A DNA stretch of 64,000 nucleotides from the NCBI RefSeq assembly GCF_043099315.1, contig NZ_CP170746.1; one strand, written 5' to 3'. Numbering within the stretch: position 1 is the first letter of the stretch; the number at the start of each line of letters is the position of its first letter. A program made the translations under genes and the position numbers. Under the pieces are notes generated by a model. It was not told where the DNA came from. It did no database searches and was given only the letters and a program-made list of their open reading frames with translations. Below, one piece after another: positions 24,976 to 33,833 of this stretch. Source of the DNA: Chlorogloeopsis fritschii (GTDB lineage: Bacteria > Cyanobacteriota > Cyanobacteriia > Cyanobacteriales > Nostocaceae).

Positions 24976-25728
24976 ATGCCTTTTAGCTTAACAATAAATA
25001 AAGTTAACTCCCACAAAGCAACGAGATCGGGGTTAATAAAAGCTATACACTATAAAAAGGAAAATATTCAACCCTTGAACAATCGACTCTTCTTAAAGGA
25101 AAAATTACAAGCGAAGCTTGAGGAGATCCAAATTAACAGGGATGGCTCTCCTGTTACCAATTTGAAGCTAGATAAAACTACTGTCACAGAAATTGAGCAG
25201 TTGACAAGGGAACTCGAAAGCTTTAATCCTCATCCTAGTCCTCTTTTGTATGCTACTTCTTTGCTGGAGGGAGCGTGGCAATTGCAATATTCCACTGCAA
25301 GAGAAATCCGTTCTTTAGCCTCCCTCCCGTTGGGGTTAAAAGTGGGTAAAGTCTATCAAGTGATTGATACTGCAAATAAATTGTTTTTCAACTTAGCTAA
25401 AGTTAAACATTCTTTTGGGCTAGTGTCGGGATATGTCAAAGTGACAGCTAGCTTTGAGCCTGCCACAGAAGATTTATCGCCTCCACCAAACAAACGCATT
25501 AATGTCTATTTTGACAAACGTTATCTATCGATTGAGAAGATTATTGGCATTAATACTCCCCAATTCAACCCATTCAAGGTGTCGAGTGCTAATAATCCTA
25601 CTGGTAGAGTTGCCACCCTTGACATTACTTACTTGGATGAAACCCTAAGAATTGGGCGTGGAGGGGATGGAAGTTTATTCATTCTTACTAAATCCAATGA
25701 TTTCCCTGATAATGCAAACTCGATCTGA
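24976..25728 (+). CDS. PAP/fibrillin-family (plastid lipid-associated) protein
   Basis: Fibrillins are lipocalin-like proteins of thylakoids and plastoglobules that bind hydrophobic molecules and help in photoprotection. This 250-residue protein shows the family features: LLEGAWQLQYSTAREIRSL (the conserved LxGxWxLxYTT region), a central beta barrel with KVYQVIDTANKLFFNLAKV, and the C-terminal hallmark TLDITYLDETLRIGRGGDGSLFIL. No transmembrane helix is evident. It stands alone, with a short spacer before the next co-directional gene. The bound lipid cannot be predicted. Confidence 0.93.
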   Translation: MPFSLTINKVNSHKATRSGLIKAIHYKKENIQPLNNRLFLKEKLQAKLEEIQINRDGSPVTNLKLDKTTVTEIEQLTRELESFNPHPSPLLYATSLLEGAWQLQYSTAREIRSLASLPLGLKVGKVYQVIDTANKLFFNLAKVKHSFGLVSGYVKVTASFEPATEDLSPPPNKRINVYFDKRYLSIEKIIGINTPQFNPFKVSSANNPTGRVATLDITYLDETLRIGRGGDGSLFILTKSNDFPDNANSI

Positions 25729-25864
25729 ACTGCGATCGCACTTCAGCTGGCTTTGGCAAGCAAAGGAAAGTCGCTCGTGAAGATTCGGTTCTATTCTTGG
25801 TGCGATCGCTTTATATTAAAGATAAATAATTAAGAAAAATTAAGCTGTACTACCGTAACCAGCC

Positions 25865-26563
25865 ATGAGTCAAACTGCCCTAAATTTAATTGCCATCTCT
25901 GTTTTTCTCATGACCCTTTCCAGCCTGCTGGGGCCATTATTTCACCTATCGCCCACAGTACCAGCACTCGCCACCTTTACTATTTTGGGAATAGCAACTG
26001 TTGATACATTAGGTTGGCAAGGTAAGGGTGGAACCATATTTTTAGATTGGATAGCAGGATTTTCTCCTGCACATCGAGAACGCATTATCCACCACGAAGC
26101 TGGGCACTTTCTGGTTGCATATCTTTTAGACATTCCCGTTATCGGTTACACTCTCAGTGCTTGGGAAGCTTGGAAACAAAAGCAACCAGGGCAAGGAGGC
26201 GTGAGTTTTGATGATCAAGAGCTAGCATCCCAGTTGGAACGAGGAACTATTAGCACCCAAATGCTCGATCGCTACTGCACTGTTTGGATGGCGGGTATTG
26301 CTGCTGAAACCTTGGTATACAAAAATGCTGAAGGTGGGGCTGATGATAAAAGCAAGCTGGCTGGAGTTTTAGGAAGTATGGGCTGTTCTGCCTCGGTTTG
26401 CGAGCAAAAGCAGCGCTTTTTTGCCCTGCAAGCCAAAACTCTCCTGCAAGAAAATTGGTTGGCATATCAAGCTTTAGTAAATGCCATGCGCCAACGTGCC
26501 TCTGTGGCAGAGTGTATTGCTGCCCTCAAACTTAAGAAGAAACTACCCGAAGATGCGAAATAG
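25865..26563 (+). CDS. Membrane Zn-protease, stand-alone FtsH-type peptidase domain
   Basis: This 232-residue protein begins with two hydrophobic helices (about 5-28 and 32-50). A peptidase domain follows with zinc motif HHEAGHFLVAYLL (HExxH-type, about residue 77). It lacks the AAA ATPase module of FtsH, so it cannot unfold substrates in the usual way. Relatives without ATPase occur across cyanobacteria and are usually annotated as ATP-dependent Zn protease by similarity only. An Asp for the third ligand may lie in the GGADDKSK region. Its last 32 bases overlap the end of the convergent diguanylate cyclase gene. Confidence 0.82.
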   Translation: MSQTALNLIAISVFLMTLSSLLGPLFHLSPTVPALATFTILGIATVDTLGWQGKGGTIFLDWIAGFSPAHRERIIHHEAGHFLVAYLLDIPVIGYTLSAWEAWKQKQPGQGGVSFDDQELASQLERGTISTQMLDRYCTVWMAGIAAETLVYKNAEGGADDKSKLAGVLGSMGCSASVCEQKQRFFALQAKTLLQENWLAYQALVNAMRQRASVAECIAALKLKKKLPEDAK

Positions 26564-27575
26564 GTTGAGAAATAATATTTTCGCTTTCGCTTTCGCAACC
26601 CATGACACGATTACGCCCGGCTGCTTTCGCTTGCAACAAATAACGATCAGCACGTTCTAGCAGACTGATTCCGCTCGCATCATCTTCCGCTTGCAGACAT
26701 GATATTCCCAAACTAACAGTGGTGTTGATTGACAGTTGATTGTCGATCGCAAAGGTATGCTCGCTAACTATACGATTAAGACGATGGGCTACGACTAGTG
26801 CTTCTTCGCAGCTTGTGTTACCAAGCAGGATCACAAATTCCTCCCCACCATAGCGGAAAGGAATATCACGCTCGCGCAGATTGTGGCGCAGTCGCTGGGA
26901 TAACAACTGCAAAAGGCGATCGCCAACTAAATGCCCGTAGGTATCATTAACTTTTTTAAAATAATCGACATCTAAAATAATTAAACTTAGAGAAGTCCGA
27001 TGATTGCGAGCTTTTTGAATTTGCCTGGGCAATTCCCAATCTAAAGCACGGCGATTGCTAAACTCTGTCAGCGCATCAGATAGGGCGATTGTGGATAAAA
27101 AGTCGTTTTTGCGGAGCAGATCCCGGTATTTCTGAGCTTTTCGCAAGCCTACTGTCAATTGCGCTGATAATAAACGCTGATTGACGGTTAAATCTACTAG
27201 ATTTGGATCTGTATCGTCCTTTGGAACTAGCCAAATATATGCATCAGCTCCTTGCCTGAGTGCGATCGCATTGATCTCAAACTCCCACTCCAAGCCGTAC
27301 TGACTTTTACTTGCAAGCAACTGGGGACGATCTTCTAAAAGAATACAGTAAATCCAAGATAGTTTTGTCTGTTCTTTCAGCCAACAGCAGAGTTCTAGAC
27401 TGCCATTATTGCTCGCCTGCACAAGAATAATATCGGGCGGTGTGATTTGAATGTAAGACACAGCCTGATCGATATTATTGATAACTTCTATGCTACAGGC
27501 ACTTGCATCACGGATCTGATCCGGAAGTGTAGTGATAAAATTATTGCTTCCAAAGACCAGAATAGAAATTTTCAT
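26532..27575 (-). CDS. Diguanylate cyclase (GGDEF) with pseudo-receiver domain
   Basis: It makes cyclic di-GMP from GTP. The GGDEF domain covers about residues 165-330 with the active-site motif GGEEF (243-247), the metal Asp in IILDVDYFKKVNDTYGH, and a canonical product-inhibition site RERD (234-237) five residues before GGEEF. The N-terminal 130 residues look like a response-regulator fold (ISILVFGSNN and PPDIILVQASNNG) but lack a phospho-acceptor Asp at the expected strand end. Input is therefore probably not phosphorylation. A short coiled linker (135-160) joins the parts. The C-terminus, with SESESEN encoded by a 6-bp tandem repeat, overlaps the convergent protease gene by 32 bases. Confidence 0.93.
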   Translation of the reverse strand: MKISILVFGSNNFITTLPDQIRDASACSIEVINNIDQAVSYIQITPPDIILVQASNNGSLELCCWLKEQTKLSWIYCILLEDRPQLLASKSQYGLEWEFEINAIALRQGADAYIWLVPKDDTDPNLVDLTVNQRLLSAQLTVGLRKAQKYRDLLRKNDFLSTIALSDALTEFSNRRALDWELPRQIQKARNHRTSLSLIILDVDYFKKVNDTYGHLVGDRLLQLLSQRLRHNLRERDIPFRYGGEEFVILLGNTSCEEALVVAHRLNRIVSEHTFAIDNQLSINTTVSLGISCLQAEDDASGISLLERADRYLLQAKAAGRNRVMGCESESENIISQPISHLRVVSS

Positions 27576-28513
27576 GGCTTTGCTTTTTGCCCTATATCAA
27601 CTTCAAGGATATAAGCCTGGTAAAACCTTATTAAGGCTTGCTGCTGTCAATATGTATACTTATATTTTTTAAATCGGAGCAGTATCCCATATTTTCTTGC
27701 CTTGCTATTGCATCTACAGTCATCTTCTCCTAACTTTACTATTACTACAGTGGTCAAAGTTGAAATTTAGGATACCTAATTCTGCTGTTACCCGCTGTAT
27801 TTCAAACAGTAACAATACTGAATCATCTTCAAGAGAAGACTAAGTATACCTGAAATCTTATGTAATCTACAGGAATTTTTTATCTAGAATTGTTATCCAG
27901 TAACTTGTTTTAAGTAATCTGAGGTTTTTAAAGAAAAATTTTACAGGTTAAACAATTCTTCTGTTTTTATGGGCTTGGTCTTTGGATGATATATTATTGT
28001 ATTATTTCATCCGTAAAAACCGTTACAAACTAATATTTTTCAAAGGCTACATAATTAATAGTTTGTGTTTTTTTGTGATTTATAACCTGCAATACTTAAG
28101 TTTATATTTTGTTGGGAAACTAATCATCACAGTCTCTATATTTCCACAATATCCTGAAATTCACTAGGAATTGATAAAATTTTAGTGAATTGTTGCCCTG
28201 CTTTTTAAACAAAAACAAGTGAATAATATTAGTCTAATCAAATACAGCTTTATAACAGCTAGCTATTAGCTGTCTTGTCCTCCGAATTACTAAGTAGATT
28301 TACATAATAGCAAAAATGTCAAAAAATGATCCCAAATAAAAAATTAAGAAACTATTTCAGGTTCATAAAAGAACACAGAACTCAAAATTAGTTAGGGATT
28401 AGAGACATTAATTAGGAAATAGGGTTGGGGGAAGGATAACTGACAACTGATAACTGATTACTGGTTTGTGAGTTCTTTGTTATAAACTTTCAGTGAATCA
28501 GTATCTATTGAAT
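27576..28513. other. Long AT-rich intergenic region
   Basis: This 938-base stretch has no credible gene. A 61-codon frame at 27982-28167 is AT-driven (Ile/Phe/Tyr-rich) and lacks a ribosome-binding site. Near 28385-28470 there are short repeated strings (GATAACTGACAACTGATAACTG). I see no RNA structure that I can name. Confidence 0.4.
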
Positions 28514-28717
28514 CTATTGATAGCCTTCTATCTCATAACCAGCTGCAACAATAGATTGTTTGATTGACTCTTCGGAAGCTGTAGATTCTACGGTGACAGT
28601 TTTAGCTTGGACGTCCACCTCAACCTTTGCATCAGGTTCCATAGTGTGGATAGATTCCGTAATCGTTTCAGCACAACCTTCACAAGCTATATTTGGAACT
28701 TTCAATTTTAATGCCAT
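28514..28717 (-). CDS. Heavy-metal-associated (HMA) domain protein, copper chaperone-like
   Basis: This 67-residue single HMA domain has the beta-alpha-beta pattern and metal-binding motif IACEGC (Cys12 and Cys15). Such proteins carry Cu(I) to P-type ATPases; in cyanobacteria Atx1-like proteins supply copper to thylakoid plastocyanin. No ATPase gene is nearby, and the spacing CEGC instead of the usual MxCxxC leaves the metal unproved. It is divergent from alaS. Confidence 0.87.
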   Translation of the reverse strand: MALKLKVPNIACEGCAETITESIHTMEPDAKVEVDVQAKTVTVESTASEESIKQSIVAAGYEIEGYQ

Positions 28718-28949
28718 AAGTGACCTCGGTATGTAAATTTGCCATGATTCTCAAATATCTATCCTATTGAAGAAAGATTAATTCCTCATCTGACTACAGT
28801 TAGGAGATTTTTCTATCGTTGCCAGCTAGCTGCGAGCTTCGTTGGTTTCTCGAATCAGGTTTTTGGGTAGCAGCAAATTCAAACAAAATGTCAGAATTAG
28901 GATTATCCTCTTTTATGCAACTTCACTATCTCACGTAAATATCCCTCCC

Positions 28950-31595
28950 ATGTCTTATCATCCCCAGTACCTCAGCGGTAACGAAATTCGCACCTTATTC
29001 CTCGACTTCTATGCCCAACGGGGACACCAAATTCTGCCAAGTGCCTCCCTCGTGCCAGAAGATCCCACCGTGCTGCTGACGATCGCGGGGATGCTACCGT
29101 TTAAACCGATATTTTTGGGACAGCGCACACCAGAATTCAAACGCGCTACTACTTCCCAAAAATGCATCCGCACCAATGATATTGAAAATGTCGGACGCAC
29201 CCAACGGCATCATACCTTTTTTGAAATGTTGGGTAACTTTAGTTTTGGCGACTATTTTAAAGAACAAGCGATCGCTTGGGGTTGGGAAATCTCTACAACT
29301 GTCTTTAAGTTACCTCCAGAGCACCTCGTTGTCAGTGTCTACGAAGAAGACGACGAAGCCTATGCGATCTGGCGAGATCAAATCGGCGTGCCAGAAAAGA
29401 GAATTAAGCGCATGGGTGCAGATGATAACTTCTGGAACTCCGGCCCGACTGGCCCTTGCGGCCCCTGTTCGGAGATATACTATGATTTTCACCCAGAACG
29501 GGGTGACGACAATATAGATTTAGAAGACGATACTCGATTTATTGAGTTTTACAATCTTGTCTTCATGCAATACAACCAGGATGCAGAAGGCAACTTAACA
29601 CCCCTTGCGAATAAGAACATCGACACCGGCATGGGTTTGGAGAGGATGGCGCAAATTCTCCAACAAGTTCCCAATAACTACGAAACTGATTTAATTTTCC
29701 CGATTATTAAAAAAGCAGCAGAAATTGCTGGTGTTGACTACTATAAAGCTGGCGAAAAAAACCAAGTTTCTCTAAAAATCATCGGCGATCACGCTCGCGC
29801 TGTTGTTCATATGATTGCCGATGAAATCCGCGCCTCCAACGTGGGAAGAGGTTATGTGCTGCGACGCTTAATTCGGCGTCTGGTACGTCACGGGCGCTTA
29901 ATTGGCATTCGTGGTGAATTTACCACCCAAGTTGCTGAAGTTGCTATTTCCCTGGCTGAAGATGCTTACCCCAATCTCCGTCAACGAGAAAATGCCATCA
30001 AAGCAGAATTGCAACGGGAAGAATCTCGCTTTCTCCAGACGTTGGAAAGAGGCGAAAAACTGCTGGAGGAAATTATTGCTCAGGTGAAGCAGCAAGGCAA
30101 AACCCAAATTAGCGGAGAAGATGCCTTTACCCTATTTGATACCTATGGTTTCCCCTTAGAACTTACCCAAGAAATAGCAGGAGAAAACAACCTGACAGTC
30201 GATGTTGACGGCTTCAATGTCGAAATGGAAAAACAGAGACAACGCGCAAGAGTTGCTCATGAAAGTATCGACTTAACAGTGCAAGGTTCTCTCGACAAGC
30301 TCGCTGAACATATTCATGCGACAGAGTTTTTGGGCTACGTTCAACCGACAGTGACTGCGAAAGTCGAAGCCATATTGGTAGGTGGCGTTTCCCAAGAAGA
30401 AGCAGAAGCGGGAACTGACGTGCAAATTGTTCTCGACAAAACTCCGTTTTATGCTGAGTCGGGAGGACAAATCGGCGATAAAGGTTACATTTCTGGTGAA
30501 GGTGTCGTCGCTACAATTTATGATGTCAAAAAAGAATCTGATTTCTTTGTTCATTTTGGACGGATTGAACGCGGCACTCTGAGAGTAGGCGATACTATCA
30601 CCGCTCAAATCGATCGCGCTTGTCGGCGTCGGCTACAAGCTAACCATACTGCAACTCATCTACTGCAAGCGGCGTTAAAGAAAATTGTCGATGACTCGAT
30701 TTCGCAGGCGGGTTCTTTGGTGGCGTTTGATAGACTGCGCTTTGACTTCAACTGTTCGCGCCCCCTGACACCAGAAGAGATCCAGCAAGTAGAGGAACAA
30801 GTAAACACCTGGATTGCAGAAGCACACTCAGCTCATGTGGCTATTCTGCCCCTTGCCGAAGCAAAAGCTAAAGGTGCGATCGCTATGTTTGGAGAAAAAT
30901 ACGGCGAAGAAGTACGCGTGATTGATTTCCCTGGCGTGTCGATGGAATTGTGCGGTGGAACCCACGTTAGCAACACTGCCGAAATAGGGGTATTCAAAAT
31001 TATCTCTGAAAGTGGTGTGGCTTCGGGAGTGCGACGGATTGAAGCTGTTTCTGGCCCGGCGATGCTAGACTACTTGAACGTGCGCGATAAAGTAGTTAAG
31101 GATTTGGGTGACAGATTCAAAGTCAAACCTGAAGAACTACCAGACAGAATTACAACTCTGCAAAACGAACTGAGAACCACTCAAAAAGAACTAGAAACAC
31201 TCAAGTCACAGTTAGCGATCGCTAAATCTGACAGTTTACTGCAAACAGTCGAAACTGTCGGCGATTACAAAATTCTGATTGCCCAAATGGAAGACGTTGA
31301 CGCACAATCCTTGCAAACCGCAGCAGAACGTTTGCTGCAAAAACTTGGCTCTGGAGCAGCAGTAGTACTTGGTTCTGTTCCCGAAGCCGGAAAAGTCAGC
31401 TTCGTTGCAGCATTTTCGCCAGAAGTGAACAAGAAAGGCTTGCAGGCTGGAAAATTTATTGGTGCGATCGCTAAAATTTGCGGTGGTGGCGGTGGCGGGC
31501 GTCCAAATTTAGCGCAAGCAGGCGGGCGTGATGCGAGTAAATTGCCAGAGGCGTTGGAGAAAGCCCAAAGCGAGTTGAAGTCCGCGTTGGGTTAA
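28950..31595 (+). CDS. alaS: Alanyl-tRNA synthetase
   Basis: It charges tRNA-Ala with alanine in the cytosol. From the ATG at 28950 the enzyme has 881 residues, the normal bacterial length; the frame is open upstream to 28842 but that stretch is not part of the family. Class II catalytic motifs lie in the first 250 residues (ATTSQKCIRTNDIENVGRT, FFEMLGNFSFGDYFK, GMGLERMAQ). The editing domain has the zinc ligands HTATH and CGGTH. The C-terminal region ends with GGGGGGRPNLAQAGG, the conserved DHHA1/C-Ala segment. All parts appear intact. A strong terminator follows. Confidence 0.98.
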   Translation: MSYHPQYLSGNEIRTLFLDFYAQRGHQILPSASLVPEDPTVLLTIAGMLPFKPIFLGQRTPEFKRATTSQKCIRTNDIENVGRTQRHHTFFEMLGNFSFGDYFKEQAIAWGWEISTTVFKLPPEHLVVSVYEEDDEAYAIWRDQIGVPEKRIKRMGADDNFWNSGPTGPCGPCSEIYYDFHPERGDDNIDLEDDTRFIEFYNLVFMQYNQDAEGNLTPLANKNIDTGMGLERMAQILQQVPNNYETDLIFPIIKKAAEIAGVDYYKAGEKNQVSLKIIGDHARAVVHMIADEIRASNVGRGYVLRRLIRRLVRHGRLIGIRGEFTTQVAEVAISLAEDAYPNLRQRENAIKAELQREESRFLQTLERGEKLLEEIIAQVKQQGKTQISGEDAFTLFDTYGFPLELTQEIAGENNLTVDVDGFNVEMEKQRQRARVAHESIDLTVQGSLDKLAEHIHATEFLGYVQPTVTAKVEAILVGGVSQEEAEAGTDVQIVLDKTPFYAESGGQIGDKGYISGEGVVATIYDVKKESDFFVHFGRIERGTLRVGDTITAQIDRACRRRLQANHTATHLLQAALKKIVDDSISQAGSLVAFDRLRFDFNCSRPLTPEEIQQVEEQVNTWIAEAHSAHVAILPLAEAKAKGAIAMFGEKYGEEVRVIDFPGVSMELCGGTHVSNTAEIGVFKIISESGVASGVRRIEAVSGPAMLDYLNVRDKVVKDLGDRFKVKPEELPDRITTLQNELRTTQKELETLKSQLAIAKSDSLLQTVETVGDYKILIAQMEDVDAQSLQTAAERLLQKLGSGAAVVLGSVPEAGKVSFVAAFSPEVNKKGLQAGKFIGAIAKICGGGGGGRPNLAQAGGRDASKLPEALEKAQSELKSALG

Positions 31596-31615
31596 TTATT
31601 TCATGGCTTAAGTGA

Positions 31616-31650
31616 GGGAGAAATAAGAGGCTAGTTTTTCTCCCTTTTCT
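31616..31650 (+). terminator. Rho-independent terminator of alaS
   Basis: GGGAGAAA (31616-31623) pairs with TTTCTCCC (31637-31644), followed by TTTTCT. It starts 21 bases after the alaS stop. Confidence 0.8.
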
Positions 31651-31678
31651 ATCAAACAGCAGATTAGTTTATATAAAT

Positions 31679-31900
31679 TTACTTTAAATAACCAACCATA
31701 ATATATATATTCTTAATTATTATCGTTCTCAAAGCTACAAGTAATTTACCCAATTCAGAAATATGCACACTAATCTTGGCTACACCATATCCTTCAAGAA
31801 TTACTTCCGTTGAAGATGTTTCTGCAAGCCCAGAACGAATTAAATTATTAATATAATTACTATTTTTACTACCTTCTATAAGTTGTTTCAAATCTTCCAT
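31679..31900 (-). CDS. Hypothetical small protein, doubtful
   Basis: This 73-residue frame begins MEDLKQLIEGSKNSNYINNL and includes a plausible beta/alpha segment (TEVILEGYGVAKISVHISELGKLLVAL). It is divergent from the antitoxin/PIN pair with a 100-base spacer. No clear ribosome-binding site is seen and the DNA is AT-rich. I do not recognise it. It may be real or chance. Confidence 0.3.
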   Translation of the reverse strand: MEDLKQLIEGSKNSNYINNLIRSGLAETSSTEVILEGYGVAKISVHISELGKLLVALRTIIIKNIYIMVGYLK

Positions 31901-32000
31901 AAATGCAATATCTATTTCATTATTAAAAATAATAAATTTAAAAAGAAAAGCAGTCTGTGTATATTTAGATTTAGAGCAGAAAATTAAAAGTGTAAATTTT

Positions 32001-32222
32001 ATGTCTAGCTATCAAGAAGTATTACAACAAGCTCAAAGTTTAACTCCTGAAGAACAAATACGCTTAATTGAAGATTTATCCAGTTTAATTCGTCAACGGG
32101 TGACGATGACATCTAAGCCAAAGCACAGCATTTTAGAATTGCGTGGGTTGGGTAAAGAAATCTGGAATAGTATTGATGCTCAAGAATATGTGAATCAGGA
32201 ACGTGATTCATGGAATGGCTAG
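32001..32222 (+). CDS. Putative antitoxin of a PIN-toxin pair
   Basis: This 73-residue protein has a helical N-terminus (YQEVLQQAQSLTPEEQIRLIEDLSSLIRQ) resembling small antitoxins of cyanobacterial toxin-antitoxin pairs. It has a tail with GLGKEIWNSIDAQEYVNQERDSW typical of the toxin-binding peptide. It overlaps the following PIN-domain gene by 13 bases, a strong sign of translational coupling. It would bind and inhibit the PIN nuclease and probably autoregulate the operon. Confidence 0.75.
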   Translation: MSSYQEVLQQAQSLTPEEQIRLIEDLSSLIRQRVTMTSKPKHSILELRGLGKEIWNSIDAQEYVNQERDSWNG

Positions 32223-32653
32223 TCCTGTTACATGGTCAAATTGTGGGATTGGATACTGCACCACTAATTTATTTTATTGAAGAAAATCCTAATTATTTGG
32301 ATATTACAGATGTTTTCTTTGAAGCAATATTTCGTGGTGAAATTAGTGTTGTCACGTCAGTTTTGACTATCACAGAAGTGTTAGTCTATCCCTTACGACA
32401 AGGAAACACAACATTAGCTCAACAATATCGTGAGATTTTGTTTAACTCCCAAGGGTTGACGACTATCGAAGTTTTTCCAGATATAGCTGAAACTGCTGCA
32501 CAACTAAGAGCAAATTACAACTTAAGAACCCCAGATGCTATTCAGATTGCTACTGCTATTCGTGGAGGTGCATCATTTTTCTTGACGAATGATGCGCGTT
32601 TACCATCGTTACCGGAATTATCAGTGCTAGTGTTGGAGCAGTTGATAGTGTAG
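32210..32653 (+). CDS. vapC: PIN-domain ribonuclease toxin (VapC-like)
   Basis: This 147-residue PIN-fold endoribonuclease has the four expected acidic residues: Asp15 in GLDTAPLIYFIE, Glu56 in TITEVLVYPL, Asp109 in RTPDAIQIATA and Asp128 in FLTNDARL. VapC-type toxins cut specific RNAs, often tRNA or rRNA. Its start lies inside the upstream antitoxin gene. The extra N-terminal 12 residues before the first strand are slightly long, so a start a few codons later is possible. The presence of a complete pair argues that the module is functional. Confidence 0.82.
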   Translation: MEWLVLLHGQIVGLDTAPLIYFIEENPNYLDITDVFFEAIFRGEISVVTSVLTITEVLVYPLRQGNTTLAQQYREILFNSQGLTTIEVFPDIAETAAQLRANYNLRTPDAIQIATAIRGGASFFLTNDARLPSLPELSVLVLEQLIV

Positions 32654-32716
32654 TGATCGCACTCTGCACATACTCAAAGCGATCATCTGTATAAAAAGAT
32701 GAGCGATCGCTAATCA

Positions 32717-32917
32717 TTATGATGGCACTATGGGCGATCGCATTTTGGGAAGATGAGAGCGATCATACTTGGTGCATTCATCAATAGCATTCGGGCCAAA
32801 TGGTAAACCTTTTGGGAGTTCTAATACGGGTAAAGTAAGATTCCAAATTTCTGCCTCACCATCAACGAAAGCACGACAGGCAGACTTAGTAATAACTGAA
32901 TATTCGATGATTTGCAT
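32717..32917 (-). pseudogene. Possible truncated gene remnant
   Basis: From an ATG at 32917 the frame gives 66 residues starting MQIIEYSVITKSACRAFVDG, with EIWNLTLPVLELPKGLPFGPNA that reads like genuine protein. It then degenerates to TKYDRSHLPKMRSPIVPS, which coincides with a GATCGC-rich stretch. It could be the surviving N-terminus of a larger gene. I do not name a family. An alternative is a small intact gene. Confidence 0.35.
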
Positions 32918-33198
32918 TTTACTTTTTTCATTTTGTTCGACAGAACACAGGTTCAACAGAACCATCAGTAAAATATATCACAAATCAATTAATCATGTAC
33001 GATAATTTATTGCATTAAATAATACCTTTGAACTTTTTGTAATCTATACTTTCATTCCATACTACTTATCACCTTTATCCTTAGTAAATAAGCAAAATAG
33101 ATGTGCAAATTACAAAGCGGAACATACTATATTTAGGTAGTATGGTTGAGGTTAGGGTTTCAGATGTTTAGTACCTGCCCGATGTCTTCAAAATTCAT

Positions 33199-33756
33199 TC
33201 ACATCCATAAATTTTCTGGATTATCTTTGTCATCTTCCCATTTGAAAGGGTTGTTGGCAATGTATTCTCGAATTCGGTCTATAGAATCATCAGCAGGAAT
33301 GATATGCTCGTAAAATCTTGGTTGCCAACTAAAATGTTCTTGACTATTTTTTCTACACCAACGGGTAACGGATGCTTTGTAGGCATGAATAACAGCTTGC
33401 AGAGAACCAGGTTTTAAAGGCCCAAATTTATTCGTTTCTTCTGATTGTAGAGACGCGAAATTTCGCGTCTCTACATTAGGTGGACGGTCTATAACGACAA
33501 TTCCATGCACATGATTGGGCATGATTATATATGTATCAATATCTGTATGTTCAAAATGACTAGGAATTTCTGCCCAGTATTGTTGTGCTATTTGCCCAAT
33601 GTCTGATAATTGTATTTTCTCGGCTACTACATCACCAAAAAAACAGGTGCGATCGCGCGTGCATATCGTCACGAAATACCAACCATTTGCTGCATAATCA
33701 CGATTTGGCAACCTAAGAGATTCAACTCGATATTTGTCTTGAAATTTGGGCTTCAT
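33199..33756 (-). CDS. REP-associated tyrosine transposase (RAYT/IS200-like)
   Basis: RAYTs are single-copy relatives of IS200 transposases that are thought to mobilise REP palindromes. This 185-residue protein has the HUH-type motif NHVHG (His82, His84), catalytic Tyr149 in QPRFYEH, and the C-terminal IREYIANNPFKWE signature. Residues 94-104 are encoded by a 28-bp perfect palindrome that is identical to another copy 23 bases upstream of the start codon. The insertion lies in a surface loop between the HUH strand and the next helix and keeps the frame. The enzyme may therefore remain active. Confidence 0.9.
   Translation of the reverse strand: MKPKFQDKYRVESLRLPNRDYAANGWYFVTICTRDRTCFFGDVVAEKIQLSDIGQIAQQYWAEIPSHFEHTDIDTYIIMPNHVHGIVVIDRPPNVETRNFASLQSEETNKFGPLKPGSLQAVIHAYKASVTRWCRKNSQEHFSWQPRFYEHIIPADDSIDRIREYIANNPFKWEDDKDNPENLWM
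33446..33475. repeat. REP-type palindrome inside the RAYT gene
   Basis: A perfect 28-bp palindrome (33447-33474; half-site GTAGAGACGCGAAA) flanked by one more pairing base on each side. It is identical to the copy at 33779-33808 and is read through in frame by the RAYT gene. Confidence 0.93.
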
Positions 33757-33778
33757 AGATTTGTCTGCATAAATAATT

Positions 33779-33808
33779 TGTAGAGACGCGAAATTTCGCG
33801 TCTCTACA
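33779..33808. repeat. REP-type palindrome upstream of the RAYT gene
   Basis: Identical to the copy within the gene, with half-site GTAGAGACGCGAAA. It lies between the RAYT start codon and the chlH stop codon. Confidence 0.93.
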
Positions 33809-33833
33809 TTGGATTTATTTACACAGTTATAAC

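Noticed and set aside
27982..28167. 61-codon frame in the AT-rich gap
   Set aside because: Low-complexity Ile/Phe/Tyr composition, no ribosome-binding site.
28842..28949. Upstream extension of alaS
   Set aside because: The family begins at the MSYHPQYLSGNEIR segment; the extra 36 residues have no counterpart.
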